A stretch of DNA of 29,464 nucleotides. It comes from a virus. Shown one piece after another: positions 1 to 6,689 of this stretch; within the stretch, counting starts at the first letter, position 1; every line of letters begins with the position of its first letter. The translations under genes were made by a program, and so were the position numbers. The stretch lies in IMG/VR virus record IMGVR_UViG_3300032213_001281, positions 1 through 29,464 of that record; one strand, written 5' to 3'. The notes beneath the pieces were generated by a model that was given only the letters and a program-made list of their open reading frames with translations, searched no databases and was not told where the DNA came from.

Positions 1-432
1 GTGTTTACTAGCCCAACACTATACATAGACCTAGACACTGTGATTTGCAATAACATTGATCAAATAATCAAACACATACAAGATCAACATTTTGTGATGT
101 GGATCGAAGCAGATAAAAATATACACTCCAGTGCTGTTATGTACTGGCAAGGTGACCACAGTTATCTTTGGGATACGTTTATCAGTAAATCAGTACACGA
201 ATGGGAGTCACTATACAGTGTTCCGCCACTGTACGGTGATCAAGCAATTATAAGTGAAAATACCCAGCACACTGTACTAACCGATCACTGCCCACCAGAG
301 TGGTTTCATATTGCATCAAAGAATGATGAGTATATTGACCTTGCCGCAGTAAAAATACTAATGTTTAGAAAAGTATCACAGAAGCCCAGCACTATGGGAC
401 ATAACTCATTAGTGCAAACACACTGGATTTAA
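1..432 (+). CDS. Glycosyltransferase-like protein, 5' part missing
   Basis: The frame is open from the first base, so the visible GTG is probably not the true start and the N-terminal part lies outside the window. Residues 7-14 read LYIDLDTV, a D-x-D signature (D10, D12) of nucleotide-sugar glycosyltransferases; further on LYGDQAIISE resembles YRGDQDLISD of the glycosyltransferase at 1914-2636. The two therefore look like diverged paralogues, and by that comparison about 80 N-terminal residues are missing here. It would transfer a sugar from an activated donor, acceptor unknown. Its stop shares the TTAA palindrome at 429-432 with the stop of the convergent gene on the other strand. Family call is by motif and paralogy only. 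Confidence 0.65.
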   Translation: MFTSPTLYIDLDTVICNNIDQIIKHIQDQHFVMWIEADKNIHSSAVMYWQGDHSYLWDTFISKSVHEWESLYSVPPLYGDQAIISENTQHTVLTDHCPPEWFHIASKNDEYIDLAAVKILMFRKVSQKPSTMGHNSLVQTHWI

Positions 433-1115
433 TCAATAGTTCGTTGCAAACAGTATTCAGTTAGGATACGTTCGCGATGCCATTCGCTACCTTGTGGGGT
501 GCCAGCAAACTCTTCAAAGCACGGTGTGCCAAGTGTGTAATGTAATAGCTTGGCATTGAAATTTTCGCCGTACTCATCAGGCAACCAGTTCCACTCTCGA
601 GGCAACTCACCTACACGTTCATCATCTAACCAAGAGAAGCGGTGAAGGAAACTGCCTGTGGATTGTTCAACAAACTCTGGAGTAAGTTTTCTATTAGGAA
701 AGCTATTACAATTCCAAAGTATAACACTACTCCAGTTTTTTCTAGGATAGTCTTCATTCTTTGCCCCTAGATACTTCACAGGCATTTTTGTTTTGTAATC
801 ATGTTTGACTACCATAACGTCGTTATAGGGATTTTTTAATTCCCACAGCTCGGCAATATCTCCGCGAACTATCATATCGCCGTCAATAAAAATAGCCCAC
901 CCGGTGTAGTCTGTCAAGTGCGGTACGAGGAAACGACTGTAGATAAACTGATTACTACCATCAGTGTGTGTTTCTTTGTAGTCTTGGAATAAATTCAGCG
1001 CCAATGGGATAATAGCAACAGGGCGACTGGCCTGTCGTATAATTGAATTAGCACACACATGGAATGCAATTGCTTCTCTAGGGTCATACCCAATAAACAC
1101 TGGTATTGGTTTCAT
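429..1115 (-). CDS. Glycosyltransferase, GT8-like
   Basis: A 228-residue protein with the layout of family 8-type glycosyltransferases: N-terminal VFIGYDPREAIAFHV (donor-binding strand and helix), FIDGDMIVRGDI at about 76-87 with the metal-binding D78-G-D80, and LHYTLGTPC near 191-199, whose His and Gly match the C-terminal H-x-x-G element of this fold. It should transfer a hexose from a UDP-sugar in the cytoplasm; the acceptor cannot be read from sequence. Its ATG overlaps the stop of the upstream gene (1112-1876, same strand) as ATGA, so the two are probably translationally coupled and serve one sugar-modification route. Confidence 0.8.
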   Translation of the reverse strand: MKPIPVFIGYDPREAIAFHVCANSIIRQASRPVAIIPLALNLFQDYKETHTDGSNQFIYSRFLVPHLTDYTGWAIFIDGDMIVRGDIAELWELKNPYNDVMVVKHDYKTKMPVKYLGAKNEDYPRKNWSSVILWNCNSFPNRKLTPEFVEQSTGSFLHRFSWLDDERVGELPREWNWLPDEYGENFNAKLLHYTLGTPCFEEFAGTPQGSEWHRERILTEYCLQRTID

Positions 1116-1876
1116 TTGCGTTCTATGTCCTCTTCTACACAGTTTTCACCGTACTGAATCTCAATTAACTTCAGTGGTTGATCAGTTTCGTTGCACAGCA
1201 TGTGCCACTGATTTTTAGGTATCCAAATGTGTTCATGTAGACCAAAGTGTCCCACAAGATCATGATCACTGCCAGAGTCCAATGTATAAACTGCGGCCTC
1301 GCCCTCGGCCACAAACCAAAACTCTGCACGGTGCTCATGTCGTTGCATGCTCAGGCATGTTTTGGGTGCCACTGTTAGTTCTTTGAGTTTGGTACGTGAT
1401 CCGACTTCGTGTAACACACGATAATATCCCCAGGCCCGACCAGTCTTGGGTTTCTTCCAATCTTCGAGTATCCAACTACTGCTGTTGGCCTTGTTCTCGC
1501 CGCCTATACCAAATACAAAACTCAGTCTGGGATCGGTGATCTTCATCTCGGGGATATTTTCTTGAGTTCGGTCACCACCATTGGCAAAAATAATTTCATC
1601 GTTGGGAAACAGAGCAAGGGTTTCTTTAATGAATGTGCTACAACTATTGTCTGGGTCATCTGCCACCATTACAGTCATGTCAACCATTTTTAAGTTTCTA
1701 ATGATGACATCACGTTCCCAGATGGGCATAAATGCTCGACCTTTTTTGCGAGCAAGCCACTTGTCTGAGTTAAGGCCGACCACAAGTTTATCGCCTAGTT
1801 TTTTTGCTGACTGAAAGTAAGCAAGGTGCCCGGAGTGTATGGGATCAAACCCACCTGTTACAAGTACAATTTTCAT
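1112..1876 (-). CDS. HxGH nucleotidyltransferase fused to a PMI-type cupin
   Basis: Two domains in 254 residues. Residues 1-140 are a cytidylyl/adenylyltransferase-like domain: GGFDPIHSGH gives the nucleotide-binding HxGH (H14-H17), with a WERD element at 53-56, as in RfaE2/TagD-type enzymes that activate a sugar or polyol phosphate. Residues 146-250 are a cupin: RAWGYYRVLHEVGS, then QRHEHRAEFW (H180, H182, E185 likely metal ligands) and KNQWH, closely like the C-terminal cupin of type II mannose-6-phosphate isomerase/GDP-mannose pyrophosphorylase. The protein likely isomerises and activates a sugar for the neighbouring glycosyltransferases; substrate unknown. It begins 5 bases after an ATAAATA late-type motif and has no clear ribosome-binding site. 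Confidence 0.75.
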   Translation of the reverse strand: MKIVLVTGGFDPIHSGHLAYFQSAKKLGDKLVVGLNSDKWLARKKGRAFMPIWERDVIIRNLKMVDMTVMVADDPDNSCSTFIKETLALFPNDEIIFANGGDRTQENIPEMKITDPRLSFVFGIGGENKANSSSWILEDWKKPKTGRAWGYYRVLHEVGSRTKLKELTVAPKTCLSMQRHEHRAEFWFVAEGEAAVYTLDSGSDHDLVGHFGLHEHIWIPKNQWHMLCNETDQPLKLIEIQYGENCVEEDIERK

Positions 1877-1881
1877 AAAGA

Positions 1882-1888
1882 TATTTAT
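1882..1888 (-). promoter_or_regulatory. T4-type late promoter motif (ATAAATA)
   Basis: On the minus strand ATAAATA stands 5 bases before the ATG at 1876, with no Shine-Dalgarno sequence between. It matches the core of T4-type late promoters. It pairs divergently with the plus-strand TAAATA at 1904-1909. Confidence 0.5.
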
Positions 1889-1903
1889 GTATGTACATAA
1901 CGG

Positions 1904-1909
1904 TAAATA
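1904..1909 (+). promoter_or_regulatory. T4-type late promoter motif (TAAATA)
   Basis: GGTAAATA ends 4 bases before the ATG at 1914. It matches the T4 late core without its first bases. Transcription starting about 6 bases downstream would give a leaderless message. Confidence 0.45.
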
Positions 1910-1913
1910 TCAA

Positions 1914-2636
1914 ATGATGCTCGATACTGAACCGCTAGATTGTGCCTGTGTGATACACGGCAACGGATATACATGGGATTATGTAGAACGGTTATACAGC
2001 ATGTTGTGCAGAAATCTAAGTCGGCCAGTAAGACTGCACGTTTACACAGAATCAGATCGGGCAGTGCCAGATCACATGATCAAACATGCTCTAGTTGATT
2101 GGGGATTTGCTGGTCCTAAAAAATCCTGGTGGTATAAACTACAGTTGTTCAACCACGAACATCATTGCGGCCCGCTGTTGTATTTTGATTTGGACATTGT
2201 TGTTACAAAAAACATTGATTGGATTTGGCATTTACCACAGAAATATTTTTGGGCAGTAAGAGATTTTAAGTATCTATGGAAAAATACCTGTACAGTATCA
2301 AACACCAGTGTGATGTGGTGGAACACAGAACATTACCAGCATGTTTGGAAAGAAGTTGTTGACCATGACATTAATAAATTTACCAGTAAGTATAGAGGTG
2401 ACCAAGACTTGATTTCAGACTTAATACCAATTGGGAATCGTAAATTTTTTAACACTGATTGGATTAAAAGTTGGCGATGGCAGTGTTTAGACGGCGGCTT
2501 TAATTTTTCAAAACGCAAGTACTTGTCCCCTGACACTGGGACTGTGGTAGATGACAATACCAGTGTGTTGGTGTTCCACGGCAGTCCCAAACCACATGAA
2601 ATCACAGACCCTGCTATACTAAACCACTGGCAGTAA
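1914..2636 (+). CDS. Glycosyltransferase-like protein with DLD motif
   Basis: Read from ATG 1914 the protein has 240 residues. LLYFDLDIVVTKNIDW carries D92-L-D94, the D-x-D metal/nucleotide-sugar site, followed by SNTSVMWWNTEHYQ, YRGDQDLISDL and a C-terminal VFHGSPKPHEI with a His fitting the glycosyltransferase C-terminal ligand. The frame stays open upstream to 1839, but that extension overlaps the divergent gene starting at 1876; ATG 1887 is possible, but ATG 1914 directly follows a TAAATA motif. It is a paralogue of the partial gene at 1-432 and belongs to the same sugar-modification cluster, though divergently transcribed. Acceptor and sugar unknown. Confidence 0.75.
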   Translation: MMLDTEPLDCACVIHGNGYTWDYVERLYSMLCRNLSRPVRLHVYTESDRAVPDHMIKHALVDWGFAGPKKSWWYKLQLFNHEHHCGPLLYFDLDIVVTKNIDWIWHLPQKYFWAVRDFKYLWKNTCTVSNTSVMWWNTEHYQHVWKEVVDHDINKFTSKYRGDQDLISDLIPIGNRKFFNTDWIKSWRWQCLDGGFNFSKRKYLSPDTGTVVDDNTSVLVFHGSPKPHEITDPAILNHWQ

Positions 2637-2643
2637 ACTCAGG

Positions 2644-2672
2644 TTGACCCAAAATTCCCAATTTGCTATAAT
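2644..2672 (+). promoter_or_regulatory. Strong sigma70-like early promoter
   Basis: TTGACC (2644-2649), 17-base spacer, TATAAT (2667-2672) with extended -10 TGC just before it. It drives the 69-residue gene at 2703, which has AAGGAG at 2691-2696. Confidence 0.85.
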
Positions 2673-2702
2673 AGTGGCATAGTAAGTAAAAAGGAGCACA
2701 AG

Positions 2703-2912
2703 ATGGGTTACAAGGTTGTTGACACAATGGACCAGATGCGAGTCAAGTATGGTCCTCGCCCTGGTTTAGAAGGTCCGTTTAACTTTTCCGGACAAGTGTT
2801 GTATTATGACAACAAAGAGGGGCAGTACTATGATCCCACCACAGACTTCTACGTAGAGCAAGCGGAAATGGACGTAATCAACAACAGACTGTACGAATTG
2901 CTTAAAAAATAA
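2703..2912 (+). CDS. Small early protein, unknown function (69 aa)
   Basis: A 69-residue protein with no recognised domain. It is soluble and rich in Tyr and acidic residues (GQVLYYDNKEGQYYDPTTDFYVEQ), with a charged C-terminal helix ending in LYELLKK. The start is fixed by AAGGAG six bases upstream and by a near-consensus sigma70 promoter at 2644-2672. With the next two genes it forms a set of separately promoted early genes, each with promoter, AAAAAGGAG and ORF. The strong early promoter suggests a host-takeover or early regulatory role, but that is inference from position only. Confidence 0.75.
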   Translation: MGYKVVDTMDQMRVKYGPRPGLEGPFNFSGQVLYYDNKEGQYYDPTTDFYVEQAEMDVINNRLYELLKK

Positions 2913-2948
2913 GCAGTTTTTGTTGTAAAAAAGCCACAATTTGTGTGG

Positions 2949-2977
2949 TTGACCAATAAACCCCCTTTTGCTATAAT
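2949..2977 (+). promoter_or_regulatory. Strong sigma70-like early promoter
   Basis: TTGACC (2949-2954), 17-base spacer, TATAAT (2972-2977) with extended -10 TGC. It resembles the promoter at 2644 beyond the boxes (GCATAGT downstream, then AAAAAGGAG), suggesting duplication. Confidence 0.85.
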
Positions 2978-3006
2978 ATAGCATAGTTTAACAAAAAGGA
3001 GACACA

Positions 3007-3186
3007 ATGCAAATAGCCACAGCAATCAAAGTTATACAAAAAGATGCAGAATTTTTGGGTATGGGATTTTTGGAAATGATGCAGTTCATTCAAAAGAGTC
3101 CGCTTGCCCAAACACAAAAAACCATGGAAGCATATCGTGCAGTCATAGAATCGGGTAGCAAGATGTTTGCCCCGGTTGACGCCTAA
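3007..3186 (+). CDS. Small early protein, unknown function (59 aa)
   Basis: A 59-residue ORF starting MQIATAIKVIQKDAEF and ending FAPVDA. It is preceded by AAGGAG at 2996-3001, six bases from the ATG, and by the promoter at 2949-2977, so its expression is well supported despite its size. The peptide looks mostly helical, with a Met/Phe-rich middle (GMGFLEMMQFI) and no transmembrane run or recognised motif. The TTGAC of the next promoter overlaps its last codons (Val-Asp-Ala). Function unknown. Confidence 0.75.
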   Translation: MQIATAIKVIQKDAEFLGMGFLEMMQFIQKSPLAQTQKTMEAYRAVIESGSKMFAPVDA

Positions 3187-3204
3187 TTCTACATCTGCTA
3201 TAAT
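3176..3204 (+). promoter_or_regulatory. Strong sigma70-like early promoter inside the end of the preceding gene
   Basis: TTGACG (3176-3181), 17-base spacer, TATAAT (3199-3204) with extended -10 TGC. The -35 box lies in the last codons of the 59-aa gene. It drives the AAA+ ATPase, which has AAGGAG at 3223-3228. Confidence 0.85.
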
Positions 3205-3234
3205 ACAATTTTAACGCACAAAAAGGAGCCAACT

Positions 3235-4266
3235 ATGAGTGCCATTCGTATTGTCAACGGTGAGTATCGTAAGAACCCCGTCCGTAACACCGCTTTTACT
3301 CTTGTGTCGGGTTTTACATCCGGTGCCAAGGGCAATTATGTTACTGTAAAAAACAACGGTAACTTTCCCGACTGCCCTGATACCATCCGTATCCGAGTAA
3401 GTTCTATTAGAGATATTGAATATGTAAATGGAGACACCGTGAGTACTGCACCTACAGCCGAGATTGAGAACCCCACCCCAGTGGTGTCTGAGACAGATGA
3501 CGAAGCTATGGATCGTATCCGTGAACGCTTTGACATCCTGCACGAGATGACCAAGGCCACTGTGAGTGGTGACATCCGTGCTATGATTGTGAGTGGTCCT
3601 CCTGGTGTAGGTAAAAGTTACGGTGTTGAGACAGAAATTGACAAGGCTTGTTTGTTTGATAAACTTGCAGGCAAACGACTCCGTGCCGAGGTAGTCAAAG
3701 GCAGTGCCACTCCAATTGGCCTGTACCAAACCCTGTACAAATACAGTGACGCTAACAGTGTCATTGTGTTTGATGACTGTGACAGCATCTTGTTAGATGA
3801 CGTTGCACTTAACTTGCTTAAAGGTGCATTGGACTCCGGCAAGAAACGTGTGATTAGTTGGTTGAGTGAGAGCAGTGCCTTGCGCCGTGAGGGCATTCCA
3901 GAACGTTTTGAGTTTAAAGGCAGTGTAATTTTTATTACTAATCTTAAGTTTGACAAGATGAAGAGCCAGAAGTTGCGGGATCACTTGGATGCGTTGCAAA
4001 GTCGTTGTCACTATCTGGACTTGACTTTGGACACCATGCGCGACAAGTTGTTGCGTATCAAGCAGATTGCCAAAGATGGTGTGTTGTTTGCAGACTACGA
4101 CTTTGACGAGTATGCACAAGATGACATTATTGACTTTATGCACGGCAACAAAGATCGGTTGCGTGAGGTATCTTTGCGCATGGCGCTTAAAATTGCAGAC
4201 TTGCGCAAGAGCTTTCCTGGCAACTGGAAACGCATGAGCGAGACAACCTGTATGAAGAGTGCCTAA
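3235..4266 (+). CDS. AAA+ family ATPase
   Basis: A 343-residue protein. Residues 1-85 form a non-catalytic N-terminal region. The ATPase core follows: Walker A GPPGVGKS at 121-128, Walker B VIVFDDCD at 176-183, and a sensor-1-like FITN at 233-236, with an Arg/Lys-rich C-terminal helical lid. The motifs are intact, so it should hydrolyse ATP and remodel or load a protein or nucleic-acid partner. It resembles single-module AAA ATPases seen in marine T4-like phages, whose target is not established. It is the third gene of the early promoter series and leads a run of tiny ORFs (4268-4650) that ends at terminators. It is not the clamp-loader ATPase gp44, as no clamp-loader SRC motif was seen. Confidence 0.85.
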   Translation: MSAIRIVNGEYRKNPVRNTAFTLVSGFTSGAKGNYVTVKNNGNFPDCPDTIRIRVSSIRDIEYVNGDTVSTAPTAEIENPTPVVSETDDEAMDRIRERFDILHEMTKATVSGDIRAMIVSGPPGVGKSYGVETEIDKACLFDKLAGKRLRAEVVKGSATPIGLYQTLYKYSDANSVIVFDDCDSILLDDVALNLLKGALDSGKKRVISWLSESSALRREGIPERFEFKGSVIFITNLKFDKMKSQKLRDHLDALQSRCHYLDLTLDTMRDKLLRIKQIAKDGVLFADYDFDEYAQDDIIDFMHGNKDRLREVSLRMALKIADLRKSFPGNWKRMSETTCMKSA

Positions 4267-4267
4267 T

Positions 4268-4360
4268 ATGGCCTGGATAGGTGTTCTAATGTTGCTAATG
4301 TTAGGACACCTGTGGTGGTCCGTGTTTTTAGCATTTTTAATTTTAGCGTTTGGAGATTGA
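4268..4360 (+). CDS. Tiny single-pass membrane peptide (30 aa)
   Basis: A 30-residue ORF starting 1 base after the stop of the ATPase gene: MAWIGVLMLLMLGHLWW continuing to FLAFLILAFGD. Nearly the whole chain is hydrophobic, so it would be a single transmembrane segment. No separate Shine-Dalgarno is obvious; translation may be coupled to the ATPase gene. Its last codons carry the GGAG for the next gene. Such micro-membrane proteins occur among phage early genes, but the role here is unknown. Confidence 0.5.
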   Translation: MAWIGVLMLLMLGHLWWSVFLAFLILAFGD

Positions 4361-4361
4361 T

Positions 4362-4535
4362 ATGGGTGGAAAAGCCAAGTCGGTTCATTTGTCAGTGATG
4401 CCCAAGGGCCAGTTTACATCAGTGTTCCGCAAAACGTTTTTTGATGCTAAAGCATACAATGAGTATGTCAAGTCAGAAGAGTTCCGGGCAAAATGGCCTG
4501 CGGAACAATACGATTTTGTAAAAGAAACTTATTAA
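4362..4535 (+). CDS. Small conserved-looking protein (57 aa)
   Basis: The start at ATG 4362 is preferred over the upstream in-frame TTG at 4350 because GGAG at 4352-4355 lies six bases before it. The 57-residue product begins MGGKAKSVHLSVMPKG and contains FFDAKAYNEYVKSEEF, a basic, aromatic-rich segment. No family recognised. It lies in the same early transcript as the AAA+ ATPase. Confidence 0.65.
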   Translation: MGGKAKSVHLSVMPKGQFTSVFRKTFFDAKAYNEYVKSEEFRAKWPAEQYDFVKETY

Positions 4536-4548
4536 TTAGGAGTGCCCG

Positions 4549-4650
4549 ATGTACAAGATTTATGATGGTGAGTTGTTTTTGTTTGCCGTGGACACCCAGT
4601 ATGAAGCAGACGAACAGCGTGATCAAGGTTTTCGTGTGGTAGTTGGTTAG
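4549..4650 (+). CDS. Tiny ORF (33 aa), last gene of early transcript
   Basis: A 33-residue ORF, MYKIYDGELFLFAVDTQYE to VVVG, with AGGAG at 4538-4542 six bases before its ATG. Two terminator-like hairpins follow within 60 bases, which supports it as the final gene of the transcript from 3176. The composition (alternating aromatic and acidic residues) suggests a small beta-rich fold; function unknown. Confidence 0.55.
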   Translation: MYKIYDGELFLFAVDTQYEADEQRDQGFRVVVG

Positions 4651-4669
4651 TTCATTTTTTCTCCTTTTT

Positions 4670-4701
4670 CCCGGGAGTAGGTTGGCTCCGGCCCGGGTTT
4701 T
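4670..4701 (+). terminator. GC-rich hairpin terminator
   Basis: CCCGGG (4670-4675) pairs with CCCGGG (4692-4697), loop of 16, followed by TTTT. It is the first of two hairpins ending the early transcript; an alternative inner stem uses CCGGGAG/CTCCGG. Confidence 0.5.
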
Positions 4702-4705
4702 ATGG

Positions 4706-4737
4706 CAGACGCCCTTAAAAAGGTGTCTGTCTTTTTG
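4706..4737 (+). terminator. Intrinsic terminator
   Basis: CAGACGCC (4706-4713) pairs with GGTGTCTG (4722-4729), with one G-T pair and loop CTTAAAAA, followed by TCTTTTT. It separates the early block from the radical SAM gene. Confidence 0.65.
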
Positions 4738-4763
4738 ACTTTAGTAAAACAGTAGTGCATAAT
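4735..4763 (+). promoter_or_regulatory. Sigma70-like promoter overlapping a late-type motif
   Basis: TTGACT (4735-4740), 17-base spacer, CATAAT (4758-4763). A TAAATA late-type motif follows at 4768-4773, so the radical SAM gene may be read both early and late. Confidence 0.5.
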
Positions 4764-4767
4764 AACG

Positions 4768-4773
4768 TAAATA
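4768..4773 (+). promoter_or_regulatory. T4-type late promoter motif (TAAATA)
   Basis: TAAATA ends 6 bases before the ATG at 4780, and no Shine-Dalgarno is present. A late transcript would be leaderless or nearly so. Confidence 0.45.
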
Positions 4774-4779
4774 CCTAAT

Positions 4780-5901
4780 ATGACTTTTTGCTATTCTCCT
4801 TGGACCAACGTTGATATCAGTCCTCAAGGCGACATCTCGCCTTGCTGTAAGTTTCGAATGGTCAAGTATGATCAGAAATTCAACATACAAACTGACGCAC
4901 TCAGTGACTATGTTGACAGTGCCTTTTTATCAGAAATTAAACAGGATTTTGTTCAAGGCAAATGGCCCCAAGGATGTGAACGCTGTCAGATAGAAGAACA
5001 AAATAAAATTGAAAGCAAGCGGCAATTGGATTATCAACGCTGGCAACAGTATTACGATCAATACCAACTGACTGACAATCAATTTATCACAGCAAGTATT
5101 GCATTTGGAAACACTTGCAATCTTAAATGTATCACATGTAATTCACACAGTAGCAGTCGCTGGCAGCAGGAATACAGAGAAATATATGATATTGATGTTG
5201 ACAATGTGCAGTTTTATCGTGACAACTTTGTTGCTAAGTTTATTGAGCAGGCCCCCAATGTAATACATTTAGATGTTCCCGGCGGAGAACCGTTCCTTAG
5301 CGGGGTGCCCGAACAGCAACAGTTATTAAAACACTATGTAGACTCCGGCCAAGCAAAAAATATTACTCTACATTACACTACCAATGCAACAGTATTTCCC
5401 GATTCAGCATGGTGGGAGTTATGGCAACATTTTAAAGAAGTTGACATGCAACTCAGCATCGATGGTATTGGCGCCAGATATGAATACATACGTTATCCTG
5501 GTAATTGGGATACTTTAGTTTCGAATGTATTGCAATACCTTACACATCAGTCTGACAGTTTTAGGTTAAGTGTAAGTCATACTGTCAGTGCGTATAACAT
5601 CTATTATCTTGACGAGTTTGTTTCTTGGTGCTATAATCAAGGACTACCAAGGCCATGGATGGGGCGTGTACATAATCCGCCACATATGAGACCAACTGTT
5701 TGGGAACCAATGGTTAAACAAAAAATTGTAAATTATTTAAGTAGTAGTTCTGATAAGGATGTACAAAACTGGGCCAAGTTACTTGAACAAAACGACGACA
5801 GTGATATGTTTGAGGAATTTTGTCTACGGTTGCACCAGCACGACCAATATAGAAACACAAATTTTGCCACAACGTTTCCAGAATTAGCACTGTACATATG
5901 A
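4780..5901 (+). CDS. Radical SAM protein with N-terminal Cys cluster (twitch/SPASM-like)
   Basis: A 373-residue radical SAM enzyme. Residues 110-121 read GNTCNLKCITCN, the CxxxCxxC (C113, C117, C120) that binds the SAM-cleaving 4Fe-4S cluster; GGEP at 168-171 is the SAM-binding motif, and MQLSIDGIG further on fits the core barrel. The N-terminus carries C4, C22-C23, C66 and C69 (CERC), likely ligands of an auxiliary Fe-S cluster, here placed before the core rather than after it as in most SPASM proteins. Substrate unknown. It is followed by an ATGA-coupled SGNH-like hydrolase and has a paralogue of the same layout at 17459-18484. Family call firm; reaction not inferable. Confidence 0.85.
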   Translation: MTFCYSPWTNVDISPQGDISPCCKFRMVKYDQKFNIQTDALSDYVDSAFLSEIKQDFVQGKWPQGCERCQIEEQNKIESKRQLDYQRWQQYYDQYQLTDNQFITASIAFGNTCNLKCITCNSHSSSRWQQEYREIYDIDVDNVQFYRDNFVAKFIEQAPNVIHLDVPGGEPFLSGVPEQQQLLKHYVDSGQAKNITLHYTTNATVFPDSAWWELWQHFKEVDMQLSIDGIGARYEYIRYPGNWDTLVSNVLQYLTHQSDSFRLSVSHTVSAYNIYYLDEFVSWCYNQGLPRPWMGRVHNPPHMRPTVWEPMVKQKIVNYLSSSSDKDVQNWAKLLEQNDDSDMFEEFCLRLHQHDQYRNTNFATTFPELALYI

Positions 5902-6689
5902 AAACATTAATAGTAGGATGCAGTTACGCAAACGGCCATGGATTAAATCTAGAAATAGATGATCCAATTTTGTGGGCAAACCAATTAATTGAACACATTG
6001 CTCCAGGCAGTCAAATATTCAACCTGTCGTGTTCGGGAAAAAATAATCATTGGATTTTCACAGAAGCATGCACTGCGCTGACTCGAGATGAATATGACAC
6101 TGTATTAGTTGCCTGGACTAATCAATCTCGTTTAAATTTTGAGATAGGGTTAGAAACTTATACTACTAGTACTATGCTCAATGATACCAATGTAAACATA
6201 AATCCAGGAATAACGGTGTCTGGTAAACACTTGTTGAGCATTGGCAATGAGTTAAGAAAATTACAAAATGACCATTGGACTCTACTAGACCTAGTCAAGT
6301 ACGTGAATATCTTATACGACGCACAGGTAAAACAGCGCGGCAAAACATTACTATGTGTAAATAGTCTTTTACATATTCCAAAAAATTATTTTGTTGAACA
6401 ACAATTTACGTTACCAGGTGAATTATCAGATTTTCATCAGATGATGTTTTCGGCTGATACTCGGGACGATCAAGAAGTAAAAGAATTATATAATCTTACC
6501 CATCAGAGCTACCGTTACTACGGGGGAATCAGGTCTGAGGTATGGCTTAATCTATATCAGTCGTTGCACTCAATGAAAGTAGATTGGGCATCGGATATAG
6601 ACCCTCATCCTGGCAAAGTTAGCCAGAACTCTTTTGCAAAATATCTGATAGATCAATATAATGAAACAAGCAACAATACAAATACGTGA
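5898..6689 (+). CDS. SGNH/GDSL-like hydrolase
   Basis: A 263-residue protein. Its N-terminus MKTLIVGCSYANGHGL matches SGNH block I, with S9 as the likely nucleophile; NLSCSGKNNHWI at 42-53 fits the block II Gly and block III Asn region; near the C-terminus DIDPHPGK (about 233-240) provides the D-x-x-x-H catalytic pair. SGNH enzymes of this type remove or transfer acyl groups (for example O-acetyl) on glycans. ATG overlaps the stop of the radical SAM gene as ATGA, so the two are coupled and may act on one substrate. The C-terminal 29 bases overlap the uvsW start. Its base composition is visibly AT-richer than uvsW. Confidence 0.65.
   Translation: MKTLIVGCSYANGHGLNLEIDDPILWANQLIEHIAPGSQIFNLSCSGKNNHWIFTEACTALTRDEYDTVLVAWTNQSRLNFEIGLETYTTSTMLNDTNVNINPGITVSGKHLLSIGNELRKLQNDHWTLLDLVKYVNILYDAQVKQRGKTLLCVNSLLHIPKNYFVEQQFTLPGELSDFHQMMFSADTRDDQEVKELYNLTHQSYRYYGGIRSEVWLNLYQSLHSMKVDWASDIDPHPGKVSQNSFAKYLIDQYNETSNNTNT

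Noticed and set aside
1-432. GTG at base 1 as the true start of the first gene
   Set aside because: The frame is open from the window edge, and comparison with the paralogue at 1914 shows the N-terminal third is missing, so the gene is cut rather than short.
1839-1913. Longer N-terminus for the glycosyltransferase at 1914
   Set aside because: The extension overlaps the divergent gene and both late-type motifs, and its sequence does not look like a glycosyltransferase start.
3336-4143. Minus-strand open frames across the AAA+ ATPase
   Set aside because: They are antisense to intact Walker motifs and have no signals of their own.
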